A stretch of DNA of 64,000 nucleotides from Isoetes taiwanensis (GCA_021234155.1 JAJEKV010000049.1:9088036-9152035), one strand, 5' to 3'; positions 33,268 to 44,520 are shown, numbered from the stretch's first letter. Made by a program: numbers and translations. The notes: generated from the sequence alone by a model not told the origin.

Positions 33268-34309
33268 CTGCATAAAAAAGAGATGAGAAATTTTGTAAGT
33301 ACCAGCACAAAATCGATCAGGTCCACAAAATTGATCAGGTCCAGACAATAAGAAGAAAAGCAATTATACCGTGCTTGAATTGTAAGGAGATGGCACTTGA
33401 ATGCAGAGGAGATGGTGCGGTTTTTAGTTCGAGGAAAGCAATTTCCAGTTGGAGGGAAGACAAAGAAATTTAAAAATAAAACTCAATAGTTCTTCTTTCA
33501 ATTTCCCTCTAATTTTTTTTTTTCGGTGGGTTCCCATTTTCAACTTGCTATTATTGTCAAGAATTAGAATTAGAATGTGGAGAGAGATTATTTAGCACAT
33601 TAATGTTTTTGGTCATTAATGCCCTCATTAATACATTTGTCATTAATGCTAGACTAGAGTTCAAATAGGATGCCAGCTATGATCCATTGCCACATAATAC
33701 CGGGATTAAGCTCAAAGAGCTTCTCTCCTATTGGCCAATAGGTTTTGCTGACGTGTTTTTTTTTTCCTCGAAATGGGGCATTCTATGATCTCGTCTGGCC
33801 TCTAATGATGTGATGAATGGCTCTAACAACAAGACAATGCATATAAAAGGAAGACAATGCATCTAACAAGAAAATACCACAGTAAAGAAGGCTTTTTAGA
33901 GGACTTACCTGGGTATGCTGAACATCATTTTAGTGAAAACACTGGAATATGTGGATCTTGTAAGAATGTTGTAGCGCCTCAAAGAGAAGCACCCAAAAAA
34001 CCCTGTGCAAATAGCTAATGTAACTGAAAATAAATGATTGCAAAAAGCCGCCTAGAAGCGTCGATCGGTAAGGAACCGTCGAAGATCATGCATCCGCCTA
34101 TAGAAGGATATATACAAGCGCCTGCTTTTCTCTTTTCTTTCGCCTACAGGCTGAGGCAAAATAGAGATGGGCCAGAGAAGAGGAAAACGCAATAGCGCAA
34201 GACGTGAGGGAAAAGGCAAAATAGAAAGAAAAAGAAAAGAAGGCGAGGGAAAAGGAAAACGCGTGAGGGAAAGGGAAAAGTCAAAAAAATTTGAGCACAG
34301 GGGCGGGAA
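33268..34309. other. intergenic; probable promoter side of the minus-strand gene
   Basis: No coding sequence. Contains attaatg/cattaatg repeats at 33598-33650, the motif gatctcgtctggcctctaat (33788-33807), which is the inverted form of one at 20182, and an A/G-rich tract at 34190-34285. Confidence 0.45.
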
Positions 34310-34607
34310 TGTTGTGAATCAGAGAAAACAGAATTGCTTCTATTGATAAAGTGGAGAGTACAATAAGGAAAACAGATCAGATCTCTATGGTATCAGAGGA
34401 TCTGAATAACAAGACTGAAACTTAAACTGGAAGACTCGATGATTGTGACAACGAAAGAACTATCTGAACTTATACAGAGGAGGTGCTAAATTTAGGCTTA
34501 GGTTAAGCCATAAAAGGAGCTGCCTAATTTGCCGAATAACATCCGCAACGTGCTCCTTAACCTGTGCTCCTTAACATGTGTCGCCATCGCTTATTTTGAG
34601 CACAACA
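34310..34607 (-). repeat. copia 3' LTR, 298 bp
   Basis: On the minus strand it starts tgttgtgctc and ends cacaaca, so both ends carry the inverted pair TGTTGTG...CACAACA. It directly follows the polypurine tract. Confidence 0.8.
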
Positions 34608-34630
34608 CCCCCACTCAGGGGTAGCACTGA

Positions 34631-36859
34631 TTAACCCCCACTGGATGAATGCATGCCAAGTTGTTCCACGAATTTGGAGTGTTTGATACGCCCCAGAGCC
34701 TTGGTAAAAATATCAGCCACCATATCATCAGTAGGACAATGCTCAAGGCGTATGATATCATCAGCAACCAGATTTCTCACATAATGATACTTGATGTCAA
34801 TGTGTTTGACGTGTCGATGCAGAACTCGATTTCGAGCAATGGCCAAGGCCCCTTGATTATCTACATGGATAACCATGGATGACCTAATCTGAATGGACAG
34901 CCAGAGCATAAACGTTGGAGCCAAATGGCTTCACCGGCGGTGTGATTCAAAGGTAAACATATTCAAATTTCTTTGGAAAGACTAATGCAGTTTGTTTTGA
35001 ACTGCCCAACTAATGGGTCCCCGGCAAGGATAAAGACATATCCCGAACCGATTTCCGATCATGGTGATCCCCCGCCCAACTGCATCGTAATAAGCATGAA
35101 TAGGAACAAGAGGTGGAGCTGGCAGAATATTCAATACCAAGTGAGACAGTGCCGAGAGGTATCGAAGAATTCGCTTAAGGGAAGAACAATGGGTTTGTCT
35201 GGGAGAGTTGGCAAATTGACTAAGTTTACTCAAGGAGAAAGCAAGATCAGGACGTGTGGAGATGGTAGCAAAGTTCAGCATGCCGAGGATTTGTCTATAG
35301 TTGTCTCGGAGGAAATGCAGTGATGGAGAGACCTCGGGATCATTGGGCAGGAGCGTGACGCCAAACTCAAGTGGGGTAGTGACAGGGTTGCATGATTGGA
35401 ACTGAAATTTGTGCAGAAGTTCAGATAGGTACCTGGTTTGAGAGAGTCGGAGCAGTCCTTGAGATTGTGAGTAAGATACTTCAATCCCCAAGAAGTGATG
35501 GATGGATCCCAGATCCTTCATTTTGAAGTGGGAACTCAGTTGTTCCTTGATGCGGCAGAGCTCTTCTTCTTCATTTGCAACGATCAAGAGGTCATCCACA
35601 TAGCAAAGAATTATCAGTAGGTGTGGCTGAGGTCGAAAATAGACACTGGCATCAGCTTGGCTTCTCTGGAAATGCATCTGGAGCAAAGTTTGATCTAGCC
35701 GGGTGTACCAAGAGCGGCATGCCTGCCGCAGTCCATAGAGAGCCTTGTGAAGACGGCAAACATGATTTGGAGTGTCAGTTCCAAACCCTTCAGGCTGTTC
35801 AAGGTAGACCTCTTCTTGAAGATCTCCATTCAAGAATGCATTCTGAACATCCATCTGGTGGATGAACATTTTTTGTGAGCAAGCATAAGCCAGAACTGTT
35901 CGGATGGAAACCATTTTGGCCACTGGAGCATACGTCTCCTCAAAGTCAATCCCTTCAATCTGATTAAAACCGCGAGCCACCAACCTTGCCTTGAAGCATG
36001 CAATGCTGCCATCAGGGTGGTATTTGATCTTGAATACCCATTTGCTGGAGACAACGGGATGATGAGGAGGGCGTGGAACAAGAGACCAGGTACCAGCTTC
36101 ATGGATTGCTTGGAGTTCCGCTTGCATAGCTTTTTCCCATTCAGTTTTGAAAGGATCAAGTAGAGCTTGGGAGTAAGACTGCGGCTCAACAGGAGATGTG
36201 GCAGATACAAGGCTGTAATCTTTTGTCCATGAATGGTGGTCGACGTGTGCGAATTGGACGATCGATATGGTTGTTGAGAGGCAGGGAGGATACATTTGCT
36301 GGTGGAAGGGAATGCATGGAAGTTGCAGCAGCGGTAGGGGTGGGATCAGCAGTAGAGGAGTGGATGGGAGTTGCAGTAGCCATAGTGGGATCAGTAGGAG
36401 GTGGAATAGATATGGGCACAGAGGAGGAGTCAGAGGAGGAGTCAAAAGGGACAGAAGATGGAGGATCAGAAGATTCAATGAGGACGAAATTAGGTGGCAG
36501 AGAGGTGTGGTGTGGCATGGAAGATCTTCGCAAAATCGAGCATGGCAGCTGATGACCAATTTGTGGCTATGTAGATCAAGGAAGCGGTAGGCCTTGCTTG
36601 TATCAGAGTATCCAATAAACATGCATTCACGGGCTTGGGTAGACAGTTTGGATTCTGGTTTTGGAAAGAGGACAAAAGCCTTGCAACCAAAAGTGCGAAG
36701 GTGATCAAGGGAAACCTTTTTGGAACTCCAGATCTCTTCAGGTATGGCATGATCAATACCTCGATGTGGAAGACGATTGATGAGATATACTGCTGTAAAA
36801 ACGGCTTCTCCCCAAAATTTAATAGGAACGTACATGTTGAGGAGGAGAGTGCGAACCAT
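34631..36859 (-). pseudogene. copia reverse transcriptase and RNase H
   Basis: From 36859: WGEAVFTAVYLINRLPHRGI (integrase C-terminal side), then the RT start WKAMQAELQAI-like region, SSKWVFKIKYHPDGSIACFK, VARGFNQ, HQMDVQNAFLNGDL, KALYGLRQACRSWY, and the catalytic YVDDLLI. The frame stays open to a stop at 34982, just after SWAVQNKLH. RNase H continues in another frame (34924-34631) with HVDNQGALAIARN, HIDIKYHYVR and ADIFTKAL. A proline/leucine-rich linker lies at 36500-36250. The coding strand here gives several long antisense frames, which are not genes. Confidence 0.88.
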
Positions 36860-38128
36860 CTAGATGACAGTCCGGTTTGCTCGTTCAATCCGGCCATTTT
36901 GCTCAGGCGTATGTGGCACTGAAAGCTCATGATGGATTCCATTCTCTGCACAGTATTGACGAAACAGCCTCGAATTAAACTCACCTCCACTTGTGACTGG
37001 TCTGGCGCTCCACATACTTGTGAAAGACAAGAAAATGAGAGAACACTTCGCTTTTGCGCTCCAAGAGATAAGGTAACAACTTTCTGGTGTGATCATCCAG
37101 AAAAAGCAGCATATACTTACATCCCCCTGGTGTGGAAACAGAAAAAGGTCCACATACATCACTGTGGATTAGAAAAAGGGGCTGGGAAGTCCTTGAATCA
37201 GAGGGAGGAAAAATACTACGAGTAATTTTTCCTTGGAGGCATGCTGCACAAGAATGATCAGAGCATTGGAATGGAGGAACAAGGCCTTTTGAAACGAGCA
37301 CCTTATACCGGCCAAAAGAAGCATGCCCAAGGCGAGAGTGCCAAAGTGAATATGCAGACTGATCTTCTGTAATGGAATAGCTTGCTTCTTTGGGAAAACA
37401 AGCATTTAGCTTGTAAAGGTTTCCAACCCGTCTCCCTGTGATGAGAATGTTAGATTGTGCATCCAAAATCTGACATGTATCTGCATAAAAATGAACATGA
37501 TGACCGCCAGCTGTAATCTTGCTCACAGATATCAGTTGCTTATGAAGTCCTGGCACATGCAATACATCACGAACTCCTTTGATCTGCCCTGAAGGGAACT
37601 GAATATGCACAGTACCAACAGCAATTCCATCTTGGGAATGATTATCGCCCATTTTGACACAACGTGGTTGCTGAAGCAAAGAGTACTCAGAAAAAACATG
37701 CCGGAATGGTGTCATATGACATGTGGCTCCGGAATCCAGATACCAAGCATTATCTGGAGGCATTTTGATGGATACAACTGCAGCAAAGAGATACTCTAGT
37801 TCCGGTTTCAAATCCTCAGGATCATAGACTTCTTGAACTTCTTCTGCAGCAAAATTTGCACTGGCTGTTTCTTGGACCACTTCTTTTGCGACGAAATTCC
37901 CTTGCTCAGATTTGGGAGTCTGCTTGGTTGGACGCTTTGGATTTGCACTGTTACATTCCCGAGCCAGATGCCCAGGTTCCTGGCAGCGATAGCAAGTAAT
38001 TTTACTTCTATCCAGCTTGGGTCGCCGAGGAGGCAAAGCATTGGTCAGCATCAGTGAATCTGAACTGGATCGACTGTTCCCTTGGCGCAAGGACTCTGCT
38101 TTGACTCGCTCAATTGCTGCTTCAAATG
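36860..38128 (-). pseudogene. copia gag end, protease and integrase
   Basis: Zinc knuckle CYRCQEPGHLARECN (CX2CX4HX4C), then protease WYLDSGATCHMT with the catalytic D-S-G, then the gag-pre-integrase block YSLWHSRLGHASFGRY, the HHCC-type CSDHSCAACLQGK, and integrase core DVCGPFSVSTPGG and DDHTRK. A frameshift near 37000-37160 moves the integrase to another frame (GGEFNSRLFRQYC, HTPEQNGRIERANRTV). A single stop at 36860-36862 separates it from the downstream RT frame. Confidence 0.88.
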
Positions 38129-39400
38129 TATAATAAAAAACGAGCGGTAAAGTATTCCCAGAATTTATTTACCATAATGCCATAACTCTTTAATACTTCC
38201 AGTAAAAGAGTTAAAATAATGGATTGTGAATTAAATTCACATAGTTCTAATCTGGACTTCAAACTCATATTGTTGCTCCAAGCATCAACAAGAGCTTCAG
38301 CAATCGGTGTACATCTTACACCATCCAGGGGAAGATACCAAGGAATGAATGGTCCCCGGATGTATGAGAGTCCCATAGAGATCACTTCAGAGGAGGACAC
38401 TAAAATCCCCTCTACCATTTCTATTATAAAAATTTCAAGTGATTCATCTATTCTGGCAACCGAGTCTTATGAAGGTGATATCTCTGATCTTGGAAGATCC
38501 CCATATCACTATTATGAGCACCTTACAGATTGCTCAAGCATAAGCACTCACAATTATGAAGAAGAAGATTTTTTGTTGGCAACTGATGAAGAATATTGCC
38601 AACTTATCGAAGCAGCCACTTCAGGCGTTGAAGAGTATCCGGAGTCATCAAACTCCAATTAAGTTGTTCAACTTTGCAAAGCAATAAAATTTGGATGCAT
38701 AAACCCACGAATTAGTGGTCATCTATAAGATGCTAAAGCCATATTTGTGTGGTACTCCATAGGGAATTAACTCTTCTAGATCCTTGAAGATGAAAACGTT
38801 CACTCAGCCCAGTACTCTCAATCTAGATCTTGTTGGAAATTCCCACGATCAAAAGGGGGAGAAGTTATGAAAAGCCATAAGTACATGACACCTATGTTTA
38901 TAAGAGAAGAGTAGTTGGAGTTATTCTGGAAGTTTGATCTTGTAAACTTCCAAAGACTTGGATAAGTTCAAGTATTGCAGCTTACGAAGTTAAGGGTAAG
39001 TCCACAACCCTAATGGCACCTAGCTTGTATTTTTGGGAATAAGACCACACTTGATGGCATCCATATTAGTGAAGACCACATTATCGTGGTAATAATTATA
39101 TTAATGAAGCTGCAAGTATGGAAAGGAGCAATGAAGACTCCAAAATATGAAGCCGCCACACAGTCTCTAGAAGAAGACTATTTGAAAGGTTTATTCATGA
39201 AGATTAAGGGGGAGTATTGACATTAATGAATAAGTGACTAATCTCCCTGAGCAAACACAAATGATATTGTGCTTGTACACATCATCAATCCATGTCAAAG
39301 GACATGATGATGTGGAATGTGTCAATTCATGAAGTGATGCCATTCACATCTCTTCACATACTATGTAAAGCCACAATCCAGGATATTTGGATTATCTCTG
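38129..39400 (+). mobile_element. probable 3' end of another retroelement
   Basis: Sequence type changes at 38129, where the copia gag stops. An acidic plus-strand frame (38219-38662) ends with TAA. Two purine tracts, aaagggggag at 38856 and taagggggag at 39206, resemble retroelement polypurine tracts; the second is followed by tattgacattaatg, which could start an LTR. No RT or gag is visible, so the class is unknown. Confidence 0.35.
38219..38662 (+). CDS. acidic ORF of unknown identity
   Basis: 147 codons from ATG to TAA. Rich in Ser, Glu and Asp, with EITSEEDTK, STHNYEEEDFLLATDEEYCQ and a C-terminal SGVEEYPESSNSN. It has no recognised domain and no visible membrane segment. Composition resembles linker or C-terminal parts of retroelement polyproteins, which would fit the purine tracts downstream. 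May be non-functional. Confidence 0.35.
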   Translation: MDCELNSHSSNLDFKLILLLQASTRASAIGVHLTPSRGRYQGMNGPRMYESPIEITSEEDTKIPSTISIIKISSDSSILATESYEGDISDLGRSPYHYYEHLTDCSSISTHNYEEEDFLLATDEEYCQLIEAATSGVEEYPESSNSN

Positions 39401-41181
39401 ATAAGTACAATTTTACAATTTTCTGCAGAATTCTAGTTCATAACACATAGCATAGCACATGAGTGTTTGTGCATGGAGATTATACACAGAATGATCATTA
39501 TTAACAAATCTAGATCTAGAAATCAGTTAAAATATTTAGAGGACGTATAGTTTAGACTAAACATTTATAGTTACTAGGATGAAGAATTTGATGGCCTTGG
39601 CCAGGATTATGGCTGTATTAGGAGTGAAGCGACTGGAATGGTGTTGTTGAGCATGAGCCAGACATCTCTCATTTTTGGTCTGGCATCTGGAGATCTTTGA
39701 GTGCATAGCACGGCTATGGTGCTCATGTCCAATGCCTCTTGTTTGTCAAAATCCCCATTTAGCTTTTCATCTACCAAATTCAATAGATTACTGGGCTGCA
39801 CATAAGCCATCTCCCGTGCATGGTTCACAACATAGCTGAAATTCTCACTAATGGCTCTCTTGCCACTCACCAGCTCCAGCAACACCACACCGAAGCTGTA
39901 CACATCTGTCTTCTCTGATAATTCAAAAGAGGCTGAGTATTCTGAAATGACGTTTACACCATAATAGTTAGTGAGTTACTAGTTTTAATGTCATACCATA
40001 TTTGTGTTTATCCTTTTGATTTTGTATTGATCAAAGAAGTGAATCTCACCTGGTGCAATATAGCCAATTGTTCCAGCCCATTTGGTCACAATAACCTGTG
40101 TCACCCTTTCCTTGTAGAGTTCTGCAAGGCCGAAATCGCCAATGTAAGCATTAAGCTCCTTATCTAGTAAAATATTTTCAGGTTTTATGTCACAGTGGAT
40201 CACTTGGTACCTGGATCCTTCATGTAGATATTGCAGCCCACAGGCAGCTCCAATTGCTATTTTCCGCCTGGCTTGCCAATTCAGCACTGGCCCCTTGAAC
40301 AAGAGTGTTTCTAAGCTGCCATTTTCTATAAAGTCACACACAAGTAAAGATATGCCTGAATTCAAACAATATCCTTTGATTCCCACTAAATTGCGGTGCT
40401 GTAACATGCTCAGAATTGCAATCTCTTTCTTTAATGTCTCTACACTCTTTTTCGTCTTTTTTGTCAATTGCTTCACTGCAACAACACTTCCATCTGCAAG
40501 AGTCCCTTTATACACAGCACCAAATCCTCCCTTTCCAAGCATTAGTTTCTCATTGAATCCCTCTGTAGCTTGAAGCAACTGCTTGTATGTATAAACTGTT
40601 GGCCCAATCTTTGAGATGATGGTGGTAGAACAACCGGTTTCATTCTCTGAGACAAGATTTCTCTTAGCTTTTCTGTGCCTTCTGATCAAAACCACTGTCA
40701 ATCCAAGCAAGACCAATATAATTATAAACGCTGCCGCTCCTCCTAGAAAAATAAAAATTGGCAATTTTGTTTTTGTTTTTGTTTTTGATTTCTTAACTTG
40801 AAAGAGTGGGGATACATAAACAGCTGAGATCATGGGCCCTGTTGTTATAGCACCCCAGTAATTCTCACGGTTTACTATAAATTCAATGGATAGAGTACCA
40901 TTCATCACCTCCTCTTCAGCCGTGAAATTATAACCAGTATTCTTTCCAACCTTTCTAACAACATCCAAATCCTTGGCCACAATCTTTCCTTGAATGAGCA
41001 CATCAAAAAGGCGATAATTTATATGAACTTCATCTACCAATTCTGCAAAATAGAGAGTAATTTGGTACCTGCCATTTTGAAGTTCTGTGCCATGGTAAGC
41101 AAGGTATGAGGAGGACCATCTCATGCTGTTGTAGATATCTTGCCCAGATTTAAGTGATACAGTTCCTCCATCCCAGCCAGA

Positions 41182-41209
41182 AATTTCTAAGAACCAATTT
41201 CTAAGAACC
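41182..41209. repeat. 14-bp tandem duplication at the receptor-kinase frameshift
   Basis: aatttctaagaacc occurs at 41182-41195 and 41196-41209. The malectin frame upstream runs into a stop here and resumes in another frame. Removing one copy does not by itself restore the frame, so a second small indel must exist. Confidence 0.9.
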
Positions 41210-41779
41210 TTCTTCAGTCTGAGCATCAGCTTGAAATGTGGAGTTCCCAGAAGTAATGGCGTCCCCACCTGCGTTGATCCCATAACCTGTTCTGGAGCCT
41301 GTAATTGATGGGTAACACACCCCAAGACTTAAGTTGGAAGCTGCATCACGGGTATCACACTTCAGAGCCTGCTCATAGTCATAGAAATAGTTGAAGGAGA
41401 GATCCTGCTGCTTTGGCGACAAAGACATCTTTGATGACCCTGTTAAAGAGTTGTGTGATATATCGAGATTTAAAAGCTTTGTGAGACTACTGGAAATGCT
41501 TGACGGAATGGATCCAGTCAGTCTATTGTGGCCCGCAGAAAATCGAGTTAAGTTTGGGGCTTTCAGACCTACTGGAAGACTTCCGCTGAAGTTGTTGAAG
41601 CCCAAATCGAGCTCTTTCAGATTGGGAAAAGAGGTGTTGAAAATTGCACCAGAAAAGTTGTTTCTCTGAAGCCAAAGCTTCTCAAGCACTGCTGACATGC
41701 TTTCTAGGACTGATACATTGCCTGAAAGTGCGTTATTGGAGAGAGTAAGGTTTTTCATGTTGGTGAGATTGGAGAAGAA

Positions 41780-41896
41780 GGGGATAAACACCCCTGAGAG
41801 CCCATTACCTCAGATAAACTGGCGAGCCCGGAGGGGCGAGCCAGTTTATCTAGCCAGTTTATCTGAGGTAATGGGCGAGCAGGGGTGTTTATCCCC
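41780..41896. repeat. hairpin element B, 44-bp arms, 17-bp loop
   Basis: Left arm 41780-41823 (ggggataaacacccct to aaactggc) and right arm 41853-41896 pair at 41 of 44 positions. Loop gagcccggaggggcgag (41824-41840), then a partial repeat of the arm (ccagtttatcta). Compare hairpin A at 11838-11945. Confidence 0.92.
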
Positions 41897-42194
41897 TTTA
41901 ACCGGGCAGGCAAGCTGCCTCATCCATTGCTGGATTATCAGAGGTTCGGGCAGGCAGCAGATGGGTTATCAGAGGTTTGGGAGGCTGCACAGCTCGATTA
42001 TCAGAGGTTCGGGGCTGTCCAGATCGATTATCATAGGTTCGGGGATGTCCCTCCCAGAAGTCTGCTTGCCCTGTCCACCGTTGTGCACGCTGTTGTGCCT
42101 CCCAGAAGTTTTGATTGCCTGTTATGCCCTATCACAGGGCATGAATCAATGGCCAGGAATGCTTGGATCCAAACGCCTGCCGGTTAAAGAGCAA
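41783..42194. mobile_element. 412-bp insertion in the LRR region, with hairpin B and tandem repeats
   Basis: On the minus strand the LRR frame G-E-L-P breaks at 42195 and resumes with F-F-S-N-L at 41782; removal rejoins G-E-L-P-F-F-S-N-L in frame with at most a 2-bp (GG) duplication. There is no GT or AG at the edges, so it is not a standard intron. Contents: a 44-bp-arm hairpin (41780-41896, just overlapping host bases), four ~31-bp repeats, and two copies of cctcccagaagtYttg. No coding capacity. Class unknown. Confidence 0.65.
41931..42043. repeat. four ~31-bp repeats of gattatcagaggttcggg
   Basis: Copies at 41933, 41963, 41996 and 42026, the second and fourth with one or two changes. They directly follow hairpin B on the same strand. 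Confidence 0.88.
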
Positions 42195-42697
42195 GGTAGT
42201 TCCCCACTCAAATCGTTAGCATTTAGCAGAAGCATATTCAGATTGCTTAGCCTTCCCAATTCTTGTGGAATGGCCCCTGTCAGAAAGTTAGTAGACAAAA
42301 CCAGCTTTTCCAGATGGATCAAATTCCCCAAAGATGGAGGAATTGGGCCCGAGAAATTGTTATTGTCTAGATAAAGATATCTTAAGTTGATCAAGTTCCC
42401 AATCTCTGCTGGGATGTTGCCTGTTAGATTATTATTTCCCAACCCCATAACTTGCAAGGATTTGAGCTGAGAGATTGAAGAAGGTATTTCACCTCTCAAG
42501 AAGTTACTGCCTAGCTCTATTTGCTGAAGAAAGGAGAGATTGCCAATTGAGGATGGAAAAGTACCACTTAGATTTGCGTTAGGCAGATTGATCTCGATAA
42601 TGTTGGTATTGTTGCAAACAATACCTCTCCAAGCACAGGGATCGCTAGATTTATGGTTCCAGATTGTGAATCCAAAGTCGAGAAGGGCATTGATCTC

Positions 42698-44520
42698 CTG
42701 GGTAAGGTGGAGTCCCCACCAATGGTGAACTTAAGAGAAAAACTTCTCTAGAAATGTCCACACAAGGTCATTTCCTAAAAACACTATATTGACGTGTTCC
42801 CCAAGATGTACTCAATCTAATTCTATTCTCCTTACTTTCTAAAACTTAATCTGCTGTCCGCAATTTACCTTCAAAGTCAAGGGGTGCTGACCCCTTAATG
42901 GTGATACCAGAGCTTGAATGGTGCATTCATACTGTGTGTTGCAGGTCTCCATAATGGTGAAGCTGTAATCATGTAATGGTGAGGCATTGCCCACCCCAAT
43001 GGTGATGCAATGCTACCTTATTGGTGAAGATATTTTACCTAAACAGCGATATCTTAGACCCAAACTGCATGCATCAATTACCATAATGGTTACAGTAATT
43101 ACTTGAGTGCTGCAACCTAGAAGATACAAAAATTGATGCAGTTGCAGGAGAATGAGCATACCTGTTTGAGGATTCTTTGCATTCATCATTATCCCCAAAT
43201 ATGTCAATGAACAGAAATCCTAAATACCTCTATTCTTAAGAAAGAACATCAAAGTCAGATTTAAAGAAGAGAACATTGAACAGCCTTATATAAAGTAAAA
43301 AATGATGTACAGATACATGACAATTAAAATCACAATTGTCAGTGGACATTTGTGTACTTATATCTGGCCAAGTCATAGATTCATACAGTTACATCTTAAT
43401 ATTGCCATCATACAAAGTGGCACATCCATAAAATGTACAAATATTTCATCATGGTTTAAAACCAAGCATGCTTGTAAACAATATTATGCAGATGTACATC
43501 ACAAAGCATACGACAACCTAAAGAAGACTGATTAAACCTGAAATTCTGTCATAACTTTGTATTTGAGCAAATACTAAAGTCTGTATTTCATTGCACAACT
43601 GATCGCTCCCATTTACTTATTATTTTGTTTCTGCAGAACATAAGAACATTGATTTAAAAATATAAGCAATACAAAGTTTTGTTTCAAGTAGAAAATCCAA
43701 GTTTAATTGCATTCACAATGTTCACTAAGAAGAAGAAAACAACCTGGGCTTACATAATGTATATAGATGCCAGTTTTGCATGGAGTCAGGAGGAAAGGCA
43801 AAATTCCTCCCCAACTTTGGATTTGAGTCTGCAAAAAGATGTATAATCATCTGAAATCAGAGGCTGTGTGTACGAGTAAACATTAAGCTGAATGAAAATT
43901 CAACCTTAAGCTGATACAACTCTGATCCCTTACTGCTAACAGAGTGCCCAAGACATTGATATTAGTGAGTTGCTTGGCAAAATGTAGCATGGATTCCTTG
44001 TGAAACCAGAGGGGAACTTTTGTGCATTTCAAGGGTGGAATTGGGATGGAACCCCAGGAATCCCTGATATGATCTCTTTCTTAGATCCTTCTTTACATCC
44101 TGCAAGTACATAGATACCATATAAGTAACAACATAATGGAAATGAATTAAAATGTGAGCTGCATGAAACTCAAAATGACTCACGTCATTAGGAACTATGG
44201 CTTGCATTATGAGCTCGTGTATTTTTCCATTGAAGCAGGCCATAGTAATTGCATTTACGCTGCAAAGGATAGTCCAAATTAGTCTAGGGCCAGCTTGAAA
44301 GCAAAGCATCAGGAATAATGCAACAGAGGGCTTTGATTCATCAACTTAAAGCTTCACACAACTCTGAATCTTAAGCTAAACCTTAAACAAGAGAATGAAT
44401 ATGAACTTGCACTGCATGCAATCGAGACTGAATCAGAAAACATGCCTGAATGAAATGAATTAGACTAAAAGTTTGAGAGCTTACCTCTTCACCTAATGTA
44501 GCAAAAAGAAACTGGAGACT
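42698..44520. other. no gene seen; AATGGTGA-rich stretch upstream of the receptor kinase
   Basis: The octamer AATGGTGA or a one-base variant occurs about seven times between 42721 and 43026. The remainder is AT-rich with no recognised coding sequence. The first exon of the receptor kinase might lie here but was not identified. Confidence 0.45.

Larger units (their letters stand above)
34310..38128 (-). mobile_element. Ty1/copia LTR retrotransposon, 5'-truncated, minus strand
   Basis: Order on the minus strand is gag zinc knuckle, protease, integrase, RT, RNase H, 3' LTR: the Ty1/copia order. The single LTR lies at 34310-34607, preceded by a polypurine tract (gagtgggggtg, minus strand). The 5' LTR, primer-binding site and most of gag are missing: gag homology (TFEAAIERVKAESLRQGN) stops abruptly at about 38128, where another sequence begins. 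Frameshifts and stops in integrase and before RNase H show it is inactive. Confidence 0.88.
39607..42697 (-). pseudogene. LRR receptor-like kinase with malectin domain, disrupted
   Basis: Plasma-membrane receptor kinase of the LRR-malectin type (LRR-VIII-2-like). Coding starts after an acceptor (caccttacccag) at 42697; the signal-peptide exon was not found. Order: SSDPCAWRGIVCNN cap, LRRs (GNLSFLQQIELGSNFLRGEI and others), malectin (INAGGDAIT...SGWDGGTVS), a TM helix near 40700-40760, then the kinase: GKGGFGAVYKG, Lys in VAVKQL, HCDIKPEN, DFG, APE. Cys replaces Arg before the catalytic Asp, so it is a non-RD kinase. One clear intron (39942-40049, GTGAG...TTTCAG) splits the APE codon; the last exon ends at 39607. 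Two lesions: a 412-bp insertion (about 41783-42194) and a frameshift at a 14-bp duplication (41182-41209). Without these it would be a full receptor. Confidence 0.82.

Noticed and set aside
34386-34400. tggtatcagag, a primer-binding-site look-alike inside the 3' LTR of the minus-strand copia
   Set aside because: It lies inside the LTR and in the antisense orientation, with no CA-ending LTR directly before it, so it cannot prime this element.
36196-36590. Plus-strand frames of 107-118 codons rich in Gly, Glu and Val
   Set aside because: They lie antisense to the proline/leucine-rich linker of the copia polyprotein; low-complexity mirror frames, not genes.
38219-38662. Endogenous pararetrovirus coat or movement protein
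   Set aside because: Only composition and nearby purine tracts suggest it; no reverse transcriptase, zinc knuckle or movement motif is visible.
41780-42197. Insertion in the LRR region as an ordinary intron
   Set aside because: No GT at the 5' edge and no AG at the 3' edge on the coding strand; an insertion fits better, though unusual splicing is not excluded.
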